From contig JAUMIR010000001.1 in the NCBI GenBank assembly GCA_030847615.1, forward strand, positions 366,102,687-366,166,686: a stretch of 64,000 nt of DNA, written 5' to 3'. Positions within the stretch are counted from its first letter, which is position 1, and every line of letters begins with the position of its first letter. The translations under genes and the position numbers were made by a program. Shown here one piece after another: positions 36,563-48,300 of the stretch. This DNA comes from Gambelia wislizenii (lineage: Eukaryota > Chordata > Lepidosauria > Squamata > Crotaphytidae). The notes beneath the pieces are model-generated. The model did no database searches and was not told the DNA's origin. It was given only the letters and a program-made list of their open reading frames with translations.

Positions 36563-37446
36563 AACTTGCTGTCCAATACAGTATCAGAACATAGTGCAAC
36601 TACAGTTATCTATGAAAGATGAGTGCCCAGCCTCTGCCTGAAAGCCTCCAGCAAAAGAGGATTCCATCACCTCCTGAGGCAGACCGTTCCACATTGTTGA
36701 ACACTTGTTTTTAAAGTTCCCCTACAGTTTAGCTGAAATGAATCCTACAGGTGACTATTACTTGCAATACTCACTCCATTAGTTCTAGTCTAGAGCAACC
36801 AAGGTCCATTGGTGTTTTACCTGGTATGACTGATATGCCGGATAAAATGCTTAGGCAGCCCACCCCCAGTGTAGACTCCCCTTCCTCCAACCCAGTTCTA
36901 TTAACATTCTCCATGTCCACTATTTCTTGTCATGCAGTTTGTTTGTTTGAAATATTACTTTCAAAAACTGGCAAGTGTATGTATTCCTGCATACTTGATT
37001 CCCCAGTAAGCAGAGGCCATTTCCTTGAGTAGCCCATTTTGCTTTTAGACTCATCAACATTTGCCCTCCGGATTTGCTATGCTAAGGATAATTCTCCTTT
37101 AGAAATAACACTTTCGTAGTCCAACAAAGCAGCCTTGTCTGCTTAGCTCACTGCTAAGCAGCCCAGAATAAGAGTTTGCCTGTTTCTCATAAAAAGCAAT
37201 GCCAGGCAAAGATGCGCCTCAGTACATTGTGTTACAGAGTCAGCAGTTTCAAAATGACCCAGAGATAGACTTGCTGACAGTGCATGGATACAAGTCCTTG
37301 CAGAATGGAGCAGAAATGTTCTTCACAGTCCAAGGAATTGCTGTTTGTCTAGTATAAAGAGAACTGTATCTGAAGAAAAAGTTATCTGATTAAATTGTCT
37401 GATGCCATGGAAAGCCCACAAACTGTGTGGGTCTTCTACTTTAAAA

Positions 37447-37662
37447 AATCATAGAATCATAGAGTTGGAAGAGATCACAAGGGTCATACAGTCCAACCTG
37501 GGAATACCGGAATACACAATCAAAGCATTCCCAACAAATGGCCATCCAGGCTCTGCTTAAAAACCTCCAAAGAAGGAGGCTCCACCACATTATGAGGAAG
37601 TGTATTCCACTTCTGTACAGCTCTTACTGTCAGGAAGTTCTTCCTAATGTTTAGGTGGAATT
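37447..37662 (-). mobile_element. CR1 LINE 3' fragment
   Basis: Same 3' end (ATCATAGAATCATAGAGTTG) as the other CR1 copies, about 215 bases, strongly 5'-truncated. Confidence 0.85.
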
Positions 37663-37663
37663 A

Positions 37664-38680
37664 CTTATTTAAATATTTCTATCCCACCTTATATCAAAAG
37701 ATCTCAGGGTGGTGTACAGGTAAAAGCAACACTAACAATTTAAAACAATAAAAATAATTTAGCAATAGCACTTACATTTCTATACCGCTTTATAGTGCTA
37801 AGTACTCTTTAAGCGGTTTACAATGTGTTAGCTAATTGTCCCCAACGAGTTGGGTACTCATTCTACCAACCTCGAATAGGTGGAAGGCTGAGTCAACCTG
37901 GAGCCCTGCAGGACAGAACTCACAATGTTGTGGCTGCAGTAACAGCATTTAACCACTGCACCACCAGCACTCCTTTTTAAATAGACTAAAAACATTTAAA
38001 TAGACTGAAAACATATTCAACACATTAAAAAGCTGAAACAGGTTTTAAAAATTAAAACAGGTTTGAAACCCTGCACATAGCATTTGAAGTAAATCAGTGA
38101 GTCTCAAAGATTTTAATAAATAGCCATGTTTTTACTTGGTGTATAAATGAAATCAGCATGAGCACCAACCAGGCCTCCAAGGGGAAGAGGGGAAGTTAGG
38201 ATTCCACAGCTGAGAAGGCCTCTCCCATGTCACAACACAGTGTACTGACCTCATTGGTGGGACACAGCAGAGCCCCCCAGCCCTCCAGCAGACCTCAATC
38301 CTCAGGCAGCCACATATAGGCAAAGGTGTTCCCTCAAGTATCGAGGTCCCAAGCTGTTTGGGGTTTTAAATGTCATCACATGCATCTTGAATTCAGACAG
38401 GAAAAGTATAGGCAGCCAGTGCAATTATTTTAGGATTGGCATTATATGAGGTATTCCAGTCAGCAATTAAGCTGCTGTACTTTTCACAGGCTGCAGCTTC
38501 CAAGTCATCTTTAAGGCCAGTCCCATGTACAGTGTATTACAACAGGAAGGTTACTAATGTATGAACTACTTACTGTGTCTAGCCAGACAGGCCATAGCTG
38601 GCAAACCAGCTGAAGCTAGCACCTGAGCCACAGGAGCCACAAAGTTCACTTGCTCCTCCAGTGACAAATATGAATCTCTT
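37664..38680 (-). mobile_element. L2/CR1-group LINE 3' fragment with SINE inside
   Basis: The plus strand begins with TTATTTAAATATTTCTATCCCACC, the reverse of a LINE tail. It continues through an A-rich 3' UTR and text such as GGTGTTCCCTCAAGTATC and AGGTCCCAAGCTGTTTGGGG, typical of the non-coding 3' part of squamate L2-like LINEs. A tRNA-type SINE (37761-37974) is inserted. No open frame remains. Confidence 0.6.
37761..37974 (-). mobile_element. tRNA-derived SINE, reverse, inside a LINE fragment
   Basis: In reverse: TATACCGCTTTATAGTGCTAAG, AGTTGGGTACTCATTCTACC, CTGAGTCAACCTGGAGCCCTG and ending TTTAACCACTGCACCACCAG (the head). Confidence 0.75.
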
Positions 38681-40013
38681 TTTGTTATTGTTATATTCTG
38701 CTTTCCCCAAAAAATTGGGACCCAAAGCAGCTCACAATTTAAGTTAAAATAACAGTTAATTCCAGTTAATGCAATACAGTACCCTCTAGCCCATTCTTTT
38801 AAAATGTTCTGTTTTAGAAGCCTGTTAGAATAAAGTCTGTAGCCTGCCAGTGAAATGACAAGGAGGGGGCCATTCTGGCCTTCCTGGGAAAAGAGTTCCA
38901 GACTCTTGGGGCAGCCACGGAGAATGCCCTCTCTTGCGTCCCCACCAACTGTGCTTACAGCAGTGGTGTGACTGAGAGAAGGGCCTCTCCTGATGATCTC
39001 AGATCCCAGGCTGGCTCATAAGAGAGAAATATGGTCTGCCAAATAGCCTAGACCTGAGCTATATAGGGATTTATAGGTAGAATCATAGAATTGTAGAGTT
39101 GGAAGAGACTAGGAGGGCCATCCAGTCCAACCCCCTGCCACGCAGGAAATCACAATCAAAGCATCCTTGACAGATGGCCATCCAGCCTCTGTTTAAAAAC
39201 CTCCAAGGAAGGAGACCCCACCACGCTCCGAGGGAGTGTGTTCCACTGCCGAACAGCTCTTACTGTCAAAAAGTTCCTCCTAGTGTTGAGGTGGAATCTC
39301 TGTTCCTGGAGCTTGTATCCATTGCTCCGTGTTCCAGTCTCTGGAGCAGCAGAAAACAAGCCTGCTCCATCCTCAGCATGACACCCCTTCAACACTTTGA
39401 ATTGTACCCAGAAACAAACTGGGAGCCAGCGGAGCTGTTTCAATAGGGGCATAGTATGGCCTCTGTAACCTGCCCCAGTTAACAGTCTAGCTGCAGCTCT
39501 TTGGACCAGCTGAAGTTTCTGAACACTCTTCAAAGGCAGACCCAAGTAGAGCGCATTACAGTAGTCCAAATGGGATGTAACTAAGGCATGTACCACCGTG
39601 GCCAGATCTGGCATCTCAAGAAACGGGTGCAGTTGACACACAAGCTTTAAATATGCGAAAGCACTCCTGTTCACCGCAGAAACCTGGGCCTCCAGATTTA
39701 AAGCTGTGTCCAGGAGTACACCCAAACTGTGCACCTGTGTCTTTTGGGGGGAGCATAACCCCATCTAACACAGGCTGAATCCCTATTCCCTGATCTGCCT
39801 TTTGACTGACCAGGAATTCCTCTGTCTTGTCTGGATTAAGTTTCAATTTGTTTGCTCTCATCCAGTCCCTTCCTGATGACAGACACTGGTTTAGGACCAG
39901 GACAGCTGCCTTGGAAAGAGGTGTAAAGGAGAAGTAGAGTTGGGAATCATCTACATATTGATGGCGCTGCACCCCAAAATAGGTTAAAGAGGTTAAAAAC
40001 AGTAAGTAATTTA
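38681..40013 (-). mobile_element. L2-like LINE with RT remnant, split by a CR1
   Basis: The minus strand encodes RT pieces in order: YVDDSQLYFSFTPLSKA (motif C, YVDD), WMRANKLKLNPDKTE, then after a frameshift near 39730 HSLGVLLDTALNLEAQV, LVTSHLDYCNALYLGLPLKS and VQRAAARLLTGAGYR. A CR1 3' end (39078-39395) interrupts it: the LINE sequence on both sides (ATAGGGATTTATAGG and CACTTTGAATTGTACCCAG) would otherwise be nearly continuous. Frameshifted and inactive. Confidence 0.75.
39078..39395 (-). mobile_element. CR1 LINE 3' fragment nested in the L2-like LINE
   Basis: Starts at AATCATAGAATTGTAGAGTT. The minus strand encodes FLTVRAVRQWNTLPRSVVGS followed by PSLEVFKQRLDGHL, in frame by chance with the host LINE. 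It is younger than the LINE it interrupts. Confidence 0.85.
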
Positions 40014-40592
40014 GAATCATAGAGTTGGAAGAGACCAAGAGGGCTATCCAGTCCAACCCCCTGCCCTGCAGGAATACACAATCAAAGACAGCCATCCAGC
40101 CTCTGTTAAAAAACCTCCAAAGAAGTAGACTCCACCACACTCCGAGGCAGTGCATTCCACTGCAGAACAGCTCTTACTGTCAGGAGGCTCTTCATAATGT
40201 TTAGGTGGAATCTCTTTTCCTGTAGTTTGAGTCCACTGCTCCATGTCCTAGTTTCTGGAGCAACAACAAACAAACTTGCTACAATGCTCCACCCTCAGTA
40301 CAACATCCCTTCAAATATTTAAATGTGGCTATCATGTCACCTCTTCACCTTCTCTTCTCCAGGCTAAACATACCCAGCTCCCTAAGTCGCTCCTCATAGG
40401 GCATGGCTTCCAGACCTTGTACCACTTTGGTTACACTCTTCTGCACACGTTCCAGCTTGTCAATATCCTTCTTGAATTGTGGTGTCCAGAACTGGGCACA
40501 GTATTCCAGGTGAGGTCTGACCAAAGCAGAATCGAGTGGCACTATTACTTCCCTCGATCTAGACACTATACTCCTATTGAGTATAAATAAGC
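40014..40592 (-). mobile_element. CR1 LINE 3' fragment
   Basis: The longest CR1 copy here, from AATCATAGAGTTGGAAGAGACC to CGATCTAGACACTATACTCC. The minus strand near 40590-40345 encodes the RT segment [20 protein letters not shown]. It abuts the L2-like LINE. Confidence 0.88.
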
Positions 40593-40657
40593 TCAAACAT
40601 ATTAAATAATATGAGTTAAAAACAGATTTTACAAATCAGAAGTTTTTAGAAGTGTGT

Positions 40658-40676
40658 ATATATATGTATATGTATG

Positions 40677-40709
<33 letters not shown>
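40658..40709. repeat. (TA)n microsatellite
   Basis: TATATATGTATATGTATGTATTATATATATAT..., just after a CR1 end. Confidence 0.9.
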
Positions 40710-40711
<2 letters not shown>

Positions 40712-41964
40712 CATCTGGGTTGAATTAATGAGGCCAAAAGACTTTGGTGAACAATCAAGTTTTAACTTGGCACCTAAATGACACTAGTGCCAGGCAGGCC
40801 TTGGGGGTCGGGGTGGGGTGGGCAGAAGCATTCCACAAGTCATCGTGTGAAGACATGACTCACTAGAAAAAATAAGGATGCTTGGTAAGGTAGAAGGCAG
40901 TAGGAAAAAAGGAAGACTCCATTACAAGTGAAGAGACTCAATTAAGGAAACCACTGCCTAGGTTTGCAAAACCTGAGCAAAGCTGTTGACCACAGGGTGA
41001 CTTGGGAGGTTCCTCATTCATAGGGTTGCTATCAGTCAAAGTCATCTTGACAACAGTTAAAAGCAAGCCTACTAGGAAAACCACCTGAAAATAAGTTGTG
41101 CTGTGTTCAAAGAAGGCTTGTCTTGAAGATGTTTAGCTTGGAGGCTTACAGATAAATATCAGTGTGAACTTACTCAGAGTAAGACCCACTTACTTCAGCA
41201 GGACTTAGGTCCTGGAAAGCAAGGTCAGAAATACCACATGTTGCCACTTCCTCAAAGGAAGGAGGACACTTGTTTAGTTAGAGGGCTGCAAACTCCAATG
41301 GTAGTTTCCCTACTTTTATTTGGGTTTGGTCCAATGCAACAATGTCTTCCTATAAGTTTTTTGTGGGGTTTTTCCAGGCTGTGAGGCTGTGTCCAGAAGA
41401 GTTTATTCTTGTTTGTTGCTATATTGCCCTTCCTACTCTACTTCCTCTAATGAAAGTATCAAACACAGTTGTCAGACCACAGATGGTAGAGTTGAAATTC
41501 TGAGTAACACACTTACTAGGGGGGAAAGCCATGAATCGTACTAGAAACTCCCTCTGATTAAACATCACAGGGTGGCACGCTGACTGTAAATAAGAGAACC
41601 AGCACCTCTGCAACAACACACACAGAGAAGTGGGATAACCCAATATTACAAGCGTCTCCACTTGCAGCACAGCTTGATGATGAAACAAATTCAAGGCTGC
41701 ATTCCAAAATGGAGTGCACACAAGCTTGATGCATGTTTACTCAGAAGCAAGTCCTACTAAGATCAGTCGGTTTGACACCCAGTTAAATCTGCGTAGGAAT
41801 TTATCCTTTCAGTCTAAGCTCCTATGTGTTTCCCAGTGCCAAACCTCATTGACTCAAATGGGATTTACTTCTGAAACAGGTTTTTCCCCTCTCCTTTGAA
41901 GGAGTGTGCCTAGGACAGCCGCCATGTACACTTACCCTTACAAGACCTTCCAAAGGTTAAGCCT
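40710..41964. other. No recognised gene
   Basis: A fragment of the 31.1-kb palindromic repeat at 41355-41410 and short palindromic repeat pieces at 41165-41215 and 41720-41890. Confidence 0.45.
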
Positions 41965-42175
41965 AAACCACACTACACAAATAATCCAGTTTAAAAATGG
42001 ATTCTTTCCCTTGGCTCCTTCCTATGGAATATTGGGATTTGTAGTTTTACAAGGTCTTTAGCCTTCTCTGCCAAAAGTGTTGGTGCCTCACCAAACTACA
42101 AATCCCAGGATTCCATAGGTAGCAGCCATGGCAAATAATCCACTTTCAAACTGGATTAATTGCGTAGTGTGGCTG
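41965..42175. mobile_element. Palindromic MITE, family A variant, beside the AKIP1 island
   Basis: Termini CCACACTACACAAATAATCC and GGATTAATTGCGTAGTGTGG are inverted. The arms carry the ATTGGGATTTGTAGTTTT and ACTACAAATCCCAGGATTCC mirror. It ends immediately left of the AKIP1 CpG island. Confidence 0.7.
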
Positions 42176-42179
42176 CACC

Positions 42180-42720
42180 CGGAGTCCCACCTGACCCCAG
42201 TAAGGGGCAAATTGAATTGCCGCCTTGGGCAGCTCCGCTTCCGAGAGGAAGAAGGCGGATCCTGAACTCACGCCCATTGTGACGCAACAAGTCGCGGTTC
42301 CATAGAGTCTCCTCCCCCCCCCCCGCGAGACGCCTCGCACGAAAAGCTCGCTCGTGCCTTTAGAGCTGCAGAGAAATTGGGGAGGGGGGGGGACTCGAGC
42401 CGCTACAGCCAATCGTAGTGACGACAACAGCCCCCCCCCTTTAAAGGCCATTGGCGCTTTAAAGGAAGCCGCGCTTCCTGGAACAAAGCAGGGCTCCGAA
42501 GGTGGTTCTGCAGCAGCGGCGGCCCTTTCTTTCCCTTCGCCTCCGCTCCTCCCGTCGCTTCCCATCGCGGGAGTCCCCAGGGGGTTGCAGGGACGGTGAG
42601 TTCCTAAGGCGGCCGCCAGGGGGAGGACGAGCTTCTGCCGTGAGAGAGAACTTTCGCGACAAGGAGGTACCAGAGCTTTACTAGTGGTCGGAAGGGGTCG
42701 CTGTTCAGAGCTCTCGGGAT
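42180..42720. promoter_or_regulatory. CpG-island promoter of AKIP1, possibly bidirectional
   Basis: GC- and CpG-rich island in AT-rich surroundings. It holds GTGACGCAA near 42280 (ATF/C-EBP-like), a CCAAT box near 42409, an inverted one (CCATTGGCG) near 42448 and the exon 1 donor at 42596. In human, DENND2B starts head-to-head with AKIP1, so the left edge may also drive a minus-strand transcript. A weak minus-strand donor-like GGGC|GTGAGT lies near 42270. Bidirectionality is inference. Confidence 0.7.
42470..42595 (+). other. AKIP1: AKIP1 non-coding exon 1 (approximate 5' end)
   Basis: A strong donor, GGGACG|GTGAGT, ends this exon at 42595 inside a CpG island. Joining it to the acceptor at 45197 leaves no ATG in the AKIP1 frame before 45207, so this exon is 5' UTR. 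The 5' end is a guess placed downstream of the CCAAT-type boxes. Confidence 0.6.
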
Positions 42721-42947
42721 ACTGACGGCTCTGCCCCGGAGGAGAGTGATGGTTCAGGTGTGCCTTTTCCGATAAGCAAGTAGAGAGAGGCTTGCTTTTT
42801 CGGTTTCCAAGTTTCTCTCTAGTCAGAATGGAATCTGGTTTCCAGGGAAACCAGAGAAAAAGACTAGGCAAGGCAGAAATGTGGTTATAGAGCACACACA
42901 CACACACCATAAGATAGGTGGATATCTTTTCTGTGTTTAGAAACTAT

Positions 42948-43093
42948 AGCAGCAGTTCTCAAACTTTGGTCCTCAAGCTGCTTTGGACTTCACTTCCCAG
43001 AAACAGTAGTAAACAGGGCCCACAGTGAAGGATTTTTGGGAATCGAAGTGCAAAACATCTGGTGAACCAAAGATCGCGAATCCCTGAACTATA
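42948..43093. mobile_element. hAT-like MITE in AKIP1 intron 1
   Basis: AGCAGTTCTCAAACTTTGGTCCTCAAGCTGCTTTGGACTT is mirrored by GAAGTGCAAAACATCTGGTGAACCAAAGATCGCGAATCCCTG. Non-coding. Confidence 0.6.
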
Positions 43094-44251
43094 GGGTCTT
43101 GCAACTTAACTTGAAGCCTTGTTTCAGTTTGGAGGGGGTGGTTGGATTTCTGAATTAGTGATGCCCAACCTGTAACTGTTAGCAAATAAATAAATGTCAA
43201 GTCTCTGACAAAGATAAGAGCATCTGACTACTGGAAAGTATATATTTGCATTCTAACGTAAGTTGTAGGGGTGCTTGATTTTCTGGAAAAACAGGTACGA
43301 GCCTTTGGATGTTTTTCAAATGTCAGCTAAGCAATTTGTGTTTTGAAATGCCCATAATGCAGGTAATCTGTAGTTTATTTCAGTCTTAGCATAAACCCAT
43401 TTTTGACCAGTAGGGTGTCTGCAAATTCAAAGCTAGCAACCAAAGCAACTCCTTCTGGAAATTTGGTCTGGAAAAGGACCATGATGGTTCTACTCGGAAG
43501 AAAGCCCAATGAGTTCAGTGGGAATTGCACTCATGTGTAATAGTATTGCAGCCTGAGGCAAGTACTTAATAAGGGGTCCTAATAAAGCTTCTTTAAACAA
43601 TTGCCACTTTCAGTTGGTGTGATGTCCCATTACTTGTGTATTCTTATTTTTTATTATTCCTTCCTTCAGCAACTTTAAGACATGTACATGACACATGTTT
43701 TTGACCAATGTTATGTTTATTTGTTCATTTGTTGTTCCTTGCCTTGATCCATAGGGAGAGGTACTCAAGAAATTATTACTACTATTTGCATGTTATTGCA
43801 ATGAATTTCCACAAGAACCCTGTGAGATAGACCAGGTTATCCCAATGTTGCCTGTTAAAGTTCATGAGTGAAGGTGGAATCAGCTGTGCTGCTTATTAAT
43901 TTAGACCTTGACATTAAAGGGCAAGGTAGCGAAAGATTGCTGTGTTGTATTATTACTGCAAGAATGAAGTATGGCAATAACACTTCCTGCCCTTCATTAT
44001 GTGTGTTTCTACATCCCTGAATGCTTCAGAGCCGAATAGCAATAATCCATTTGCCAACTCTGATTTAAAAACAACAAGCAATTTCATCTTTTAAACTCAC
44101 AACTCGCAGAACCATCTTCATTATAGGAATAAAATGGAATTTGCTTCCTATGCTTAATGCATTTACTTGGGATTTTAGTCAATGACATCAGCAACTGTTC
44201 CTCCTTGATGCTCTTATCTGTCTGCCACAGGGAGAGCTAGCTGGTGGTCAA

Positions 44252-44395
44252 ATGGTGCTTCTCTTTTTTCTCGCCACCATTGTCTATGCACTCTGGACAA
44301 GAAGGAAAGAGCAGCTGAGTGAAACAGTGAGAGCAGACAAAGAAGAGAAGCTGCCTGACTTAGGCACTCTTAACCATCTGCCCTATGCAAAGTAA
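44252..44395 (+). CDS. Candidate 47-residue single-pass membrane microprotein
   Basis: An ATG-to-TAA frame of 47 codons encodes a short hydrophobic N-terminus (MVLLFFLATIVYALW), a TRRK stop-transfer-like cluster and a charged tail ending LNHLPYAK. An acceptor (ATCTGTCTGCCACAG) ends at 44230 and the frame stays open from 44231, so this looks like a spliced exon. The next upstream donor is the AKIP1 exon 1 donor, 1.6 kb away. No polyadenylation signal is obvious after the stop. A weak donor (GCAAA|GTAAAG, after 44391) would splice in frame into AKIP1 exon 2 and give AKIP1 a membrane-anchored N-terminus. I recognise no family. A chance ORF of this length is not rare, so it is only a candidate. 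Confidence 0.3.
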   Translation: MVLLFFLATIVYALWTRRKEQLSETVRADKEEKLPDLGTLNHLPYAK

Positions 44396-44674
44396 AGGGC
44401 CTCAGCAAGTGCAGAAGCATCCCAGTCCCTGTGAAAGCCATGGTACAAGTGCCTTTGTAGCAAATGCTTTCACCATTCCACTTGAACATGTAACTATAAG
44501 CAAAGCCCCATAGATTTCTTAAAGGATATTTCTTTTCTGGTGGGGGGAGTGGCTTTAAGACTGACATGAGCCTCACTACTTCTTGGAAATTAGGAACTTG
44601 GAAAGTGTCAATGTTCAGTTTATATGAGCAGAATTGTATAAAGCAAATGGGCAGGGCAGCTCTTGAAAAACTAA

Positions 44675-44975
44675 TACAGTTAGCTCTCCACATTTGTGGG
44701 TTTAAATTTTGTGGATGTGATTATTTGCAGGGTTTTGCTGCTTCCTCCGCTGCTGCCCTATACCATTTTTAGTAGGGACTGCAAACCTTGCAAGGCTGAG
44801 AGAGACTGCTAATGTGTGTGGGGGGGAGGGCTTGTAAGTCCCCCTTAAAAATTGTGTAGGGCCGCTGTGAAGGTAGTGGCAAGTCCTGCCAGCTGCCTGC
44901 TTCTGCCTTAGGAAGGAACCCTGCTACATCAAAGGCATCCACAGTGGGTTGAATCTGTGATTTATAATTTTTATG
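44675..44975. mobile_element. pogo-like MITE, degraded, in AKIP1 intron 1
   Basis: CAGTTAGCTCTCCACATTTGTGGG at the left and CACAGTGGGTTGAATCTGTGATTTATAA at the right resemble the ends of Tigger-like non-autonomous elements. Confidence 0.5.
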
Positions 44976-45196
44976 TGTTAAATATAGTTTGGGGGGATAG
45001 TGATATTTTTGGTTTTTTCCACTTTCATGGGGTCCTGTGCCCCTAACTCCAGTGAATATGGAACTGTAGAACTCATTAGAGAGATGGCTAGACAGTATAG
45101 TTCTGTATTCTCTCTGTCATCTTTGTCCTGCCTCTTCTTTTTTCCTTTTGCTTGTGACAGTCTGAGGAAATGTACTGCTTGTTTTTTAAAAATCAG

Positions 45197-45341
45197 GTTG
45201 CAAAGAATGGAGTCCCGTTCCCTAAATGTCAACTATCGCATGCAACGCACAGCAACGCTTGCACAGGAAGTTCTGGAACGAGCAAAAACACGAAAATTGA
45301 ACTGGCCACTTCCTAGTCGGCTCCAAAGGATGACCTTCCGG
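45197..45341 (+). CDS. AKIP1: AKIP1 exon 2 with start codon
   Basis: The acceptor TTTTTTAAAAATCAG precedes 45197. The ATG is at 45207 in AAAGAATGG context, and the donor CCGG|GTAAGG follows 45341. It encodes 45 residues including TATLAQEVLERAK, the best conserved AKIP1 segment, here followed by TRKLNW (human RRAVDW). It ends in phase 0. Confidence 0.9.
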
Positions 45342-48300
45342 GTAAGGATTTTGACAAAGAAACTTGAGGCCCTGTGACTGGGTTCAAGATCACGATAATG
45401 ATTTTTTCTGTGTTCCTGCCAGCTTTCAGGCCATCAGTGATATTTGTAGCTCTCAAAGAGACATGCGTCTGAACCAGGGATGGGGAGCAAGTGGCCCTCC
45501 AGATGAACTCCCTTCATTCCTCACCAATATTAGTTGGGTCTTACAGAATTGGCAATCTAACAACATCTGGAAGGGAATACATTCCCCATCTTGATCTAAA
45601 TGCTTTTCATTAGTTCCACTGATAGCCTAGGTATGGATGACAAAGTGGAAAAAGTAAATCCTACACAGGCAAACCTAAAACAGATTGGTTCGCATGTACC
45701 TGTTTTGCCCTCCTCCTCATGGGTGTCACTTGCTTTCCCCTCTCTACCATTCCTCACATTTGGCCTTGCTGTCTGGGGCTGATGGGAGTTGGAGTCCAAT
45801 GAGATCCAGTGAGCTGAACATCAGAGCCTATGCTTTGCTTCTTTTTTGACTGTGGCATCAAGAGATACTCTGGTTTCTCTTCAGATCGTATAAATCTTGT
45901 GCCTTTTATTAAAGACTTCCATGGAGAAGAGGGGCCATAGTCACCTTCACCCACATTGCCTGATCTCCTCAGTGTGTTCCTCACTGCTAAACAGGCCATT
46001 CTCTGAGAGGAGGAGCAAACAAGAATTTTAGATGATGGGAATGCCTACTACTGCCCAGCTGAAATCAGGAAGTTGAGTCATGGTCACATGGAAATTTCAA
46101 GTTTCTTTGTTCTCCTCCTCGACCATGCGGCCAGTTCAACTTCCTGCTTTCACCCAGTCCAGATGCAGTGATTTCTCCTCCTAGAATTCCTCTCCACTGC
46201 TACTGAATCTCATATCTATCTTTCTACCACCTTTCCAATTGCACCCCCTTCCTTCCTCTCTTTTTCCTCCAACCCCCCCCCCTTTCTCTTTCCCTTTCTT
46301 TCTTGTCTCTCACCCCTCTGGAGAATGGCGAAGGGATCAGGAAAGAGTTCTGCTTCAAGCAAAACAAAACAGAAGGGGAAGAACCCGGTCTCCTAGGGCT
46401 GTTCCCGAACTACCCCCAGGGTACCAGGATCCCCACGGTCTGCCAGCACACGGGCAGGCCGCTCCTTGAGCGCGCTGAGCCAGTTGCCACGGAAGGCGAA
46501 GGGAAAGTCTGCCCTCAGCCGCTCAGAGAACACACGAGGCGTGTCGACAAGAGGGAAAGGGAGCCCAGAGCCAGAGCTCGTAGGGCAGTCGGAGGCCATC
46601 TTTTAAGCACAGGAGCTTGTAGTGGACGCCGGATGGGGAATGGTTGACCAGAACGGGGGCTACCAGTCCCCAGAGGTACAAGGGAACCAGGGTGGGGAAT
46701 CTCAGCCTTACCTGTCCCCAACTCCCTCCCAGGGAGTTTTCTTCCCACCGCCCAATCTATCCAGAGCCAGCCCTAGAGAATTCGCCTTACCAGCTGACTG
46801 GCTGGCTAGCCTCCCACTCCTTCGGTGAGCAGGGGAGAAGAAAGGGCCTTGGCAGCTGCACAGCAGGCAGGTGCCATCTTGCCTCAGGCAACCTTGCCAG
46901 AGAGAAATGGTTTGGGGAGGAAGGACATCCTTAGGGTAGCCCTCCATCTCCTCTCCTCCGCTCTTCTCCCAGGGGATGCAAGCCGCTCGTCGCCACAGGG
47001 GATTCCAGGGTCCACGGCAGCAGCGCAGCATGACCTTGACCGGGGTGTGGGATTGGCATGTTCATTCCTTTCCTGCCTAGAAACCCTATCGACCACGGGG
47101 GCAGCTGGGCGTGATCACGATGGGGGTGGGAAGTCCCGGTCTTTCTCTTCTCCTTCTCACAGGAGCCCCGATGGCATTGGGAGTGGTGCACGGCAGCTCA
47201 GATGCGGGGTGAGTTCAAGCTCTCTGTCTTCACCCTCCCTCATGGCAACAGCGAGGGTTCCAATCTGGCTCCCCAGTAGCTGCTGTAGTTGCTGCCGTGA
47301 GGGTATTGGAGGCGACACAGACTGACGCCCCAGTCCCAGAAACGGCCCCGCGGTCATCGGGAGCCCTAGGGGGCCAAGCTGCTCGAGCGGAGCAGGCTGC
47401 TCAGACCTCTGCAGCCTCGGTCGTGGTTCAAGCAGACCCGGCTCCTCCGTTGCTGGCTGTGCAGGGCCAACAAGTTAGACAGACCCACCATCCATCCCAA
47501 GTGGGACAGAACGCTTCTCAGGCAGGCCCATCAGGGGTTTCAGCGCATCTTGGGGCCACTCCCTCCCTGGCTGTAGTTCAGGCAGGCCAGAGGAAAAGAA
47601 AGGCAACCTCTCCTCTCCACTCTTCGGAGGAGCCCGTGGGTGAAGGGGATGAGGACCTCCAACTCATGAATATCCTCAAAGGGATTCAATCTGATCCAGA
47701 TTCCGGTCAGAACCTGGAGGAAGACAAGGAAGAAGGGGAGTGCTCTGATGCAGAACAACCCGAGCCTAGCATTTCAGATAGGTTGTTCCAGGTTGAATCT
47801 TACTCCACACTCCTCAACAGAATGATAGCAGCCTTGGAGTTATCCTCAGAAGATATGGGATCCATGCAGGTGGCGACGCAAAAGAGAAGTGAGAAGGTGC
47901 AGGCTGTTCTTAGGTCCCCTACGCTTCAGAAAACTAGCCTGCACTTTCCAGACACATTCCATCACCTCTTAGCAGAGGAGTGGGACAAAGCGGCCCTGGG
48001 AAAACGGGGCACCCTAGTGGCGTAAAAGTTCTGTGATCCAAGTGATAAGGTTCTGGAAAAGCTAAAGGTGCCCATTGTGGACAAGCCTGTGGCCTCACTG
48101 GTCTCTAATTTTCTAGCTCCTAAGGAGGGGGAAGCACTCCTTAAGGACCCAGATGAAAAGAGGGCCAATGGGGCTTTGAAGAAAGTCCACGAAGCCTCCG
48201 CCTTGGGGGTGAGGGCTTCAGCCACAGCTTCCCTCTTCGTCAGATCCGCGATCTTGTGGTTGAATGAGGTGCAGCAAGCCCCCCAGCTGGATACTAGAAC

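Noticed and set aside
39156..39764. 202-codon minus-strand ORF as a host gene
   Set aside because: It is reverse-transcriptase sequence from two different LINEs joined by nested insertion.
42146..42910. 254-codon minus-strand ORF over the AKIP1 island
   Set aside because: GC-driven open frame opposite exon 1, no recognisable domains.
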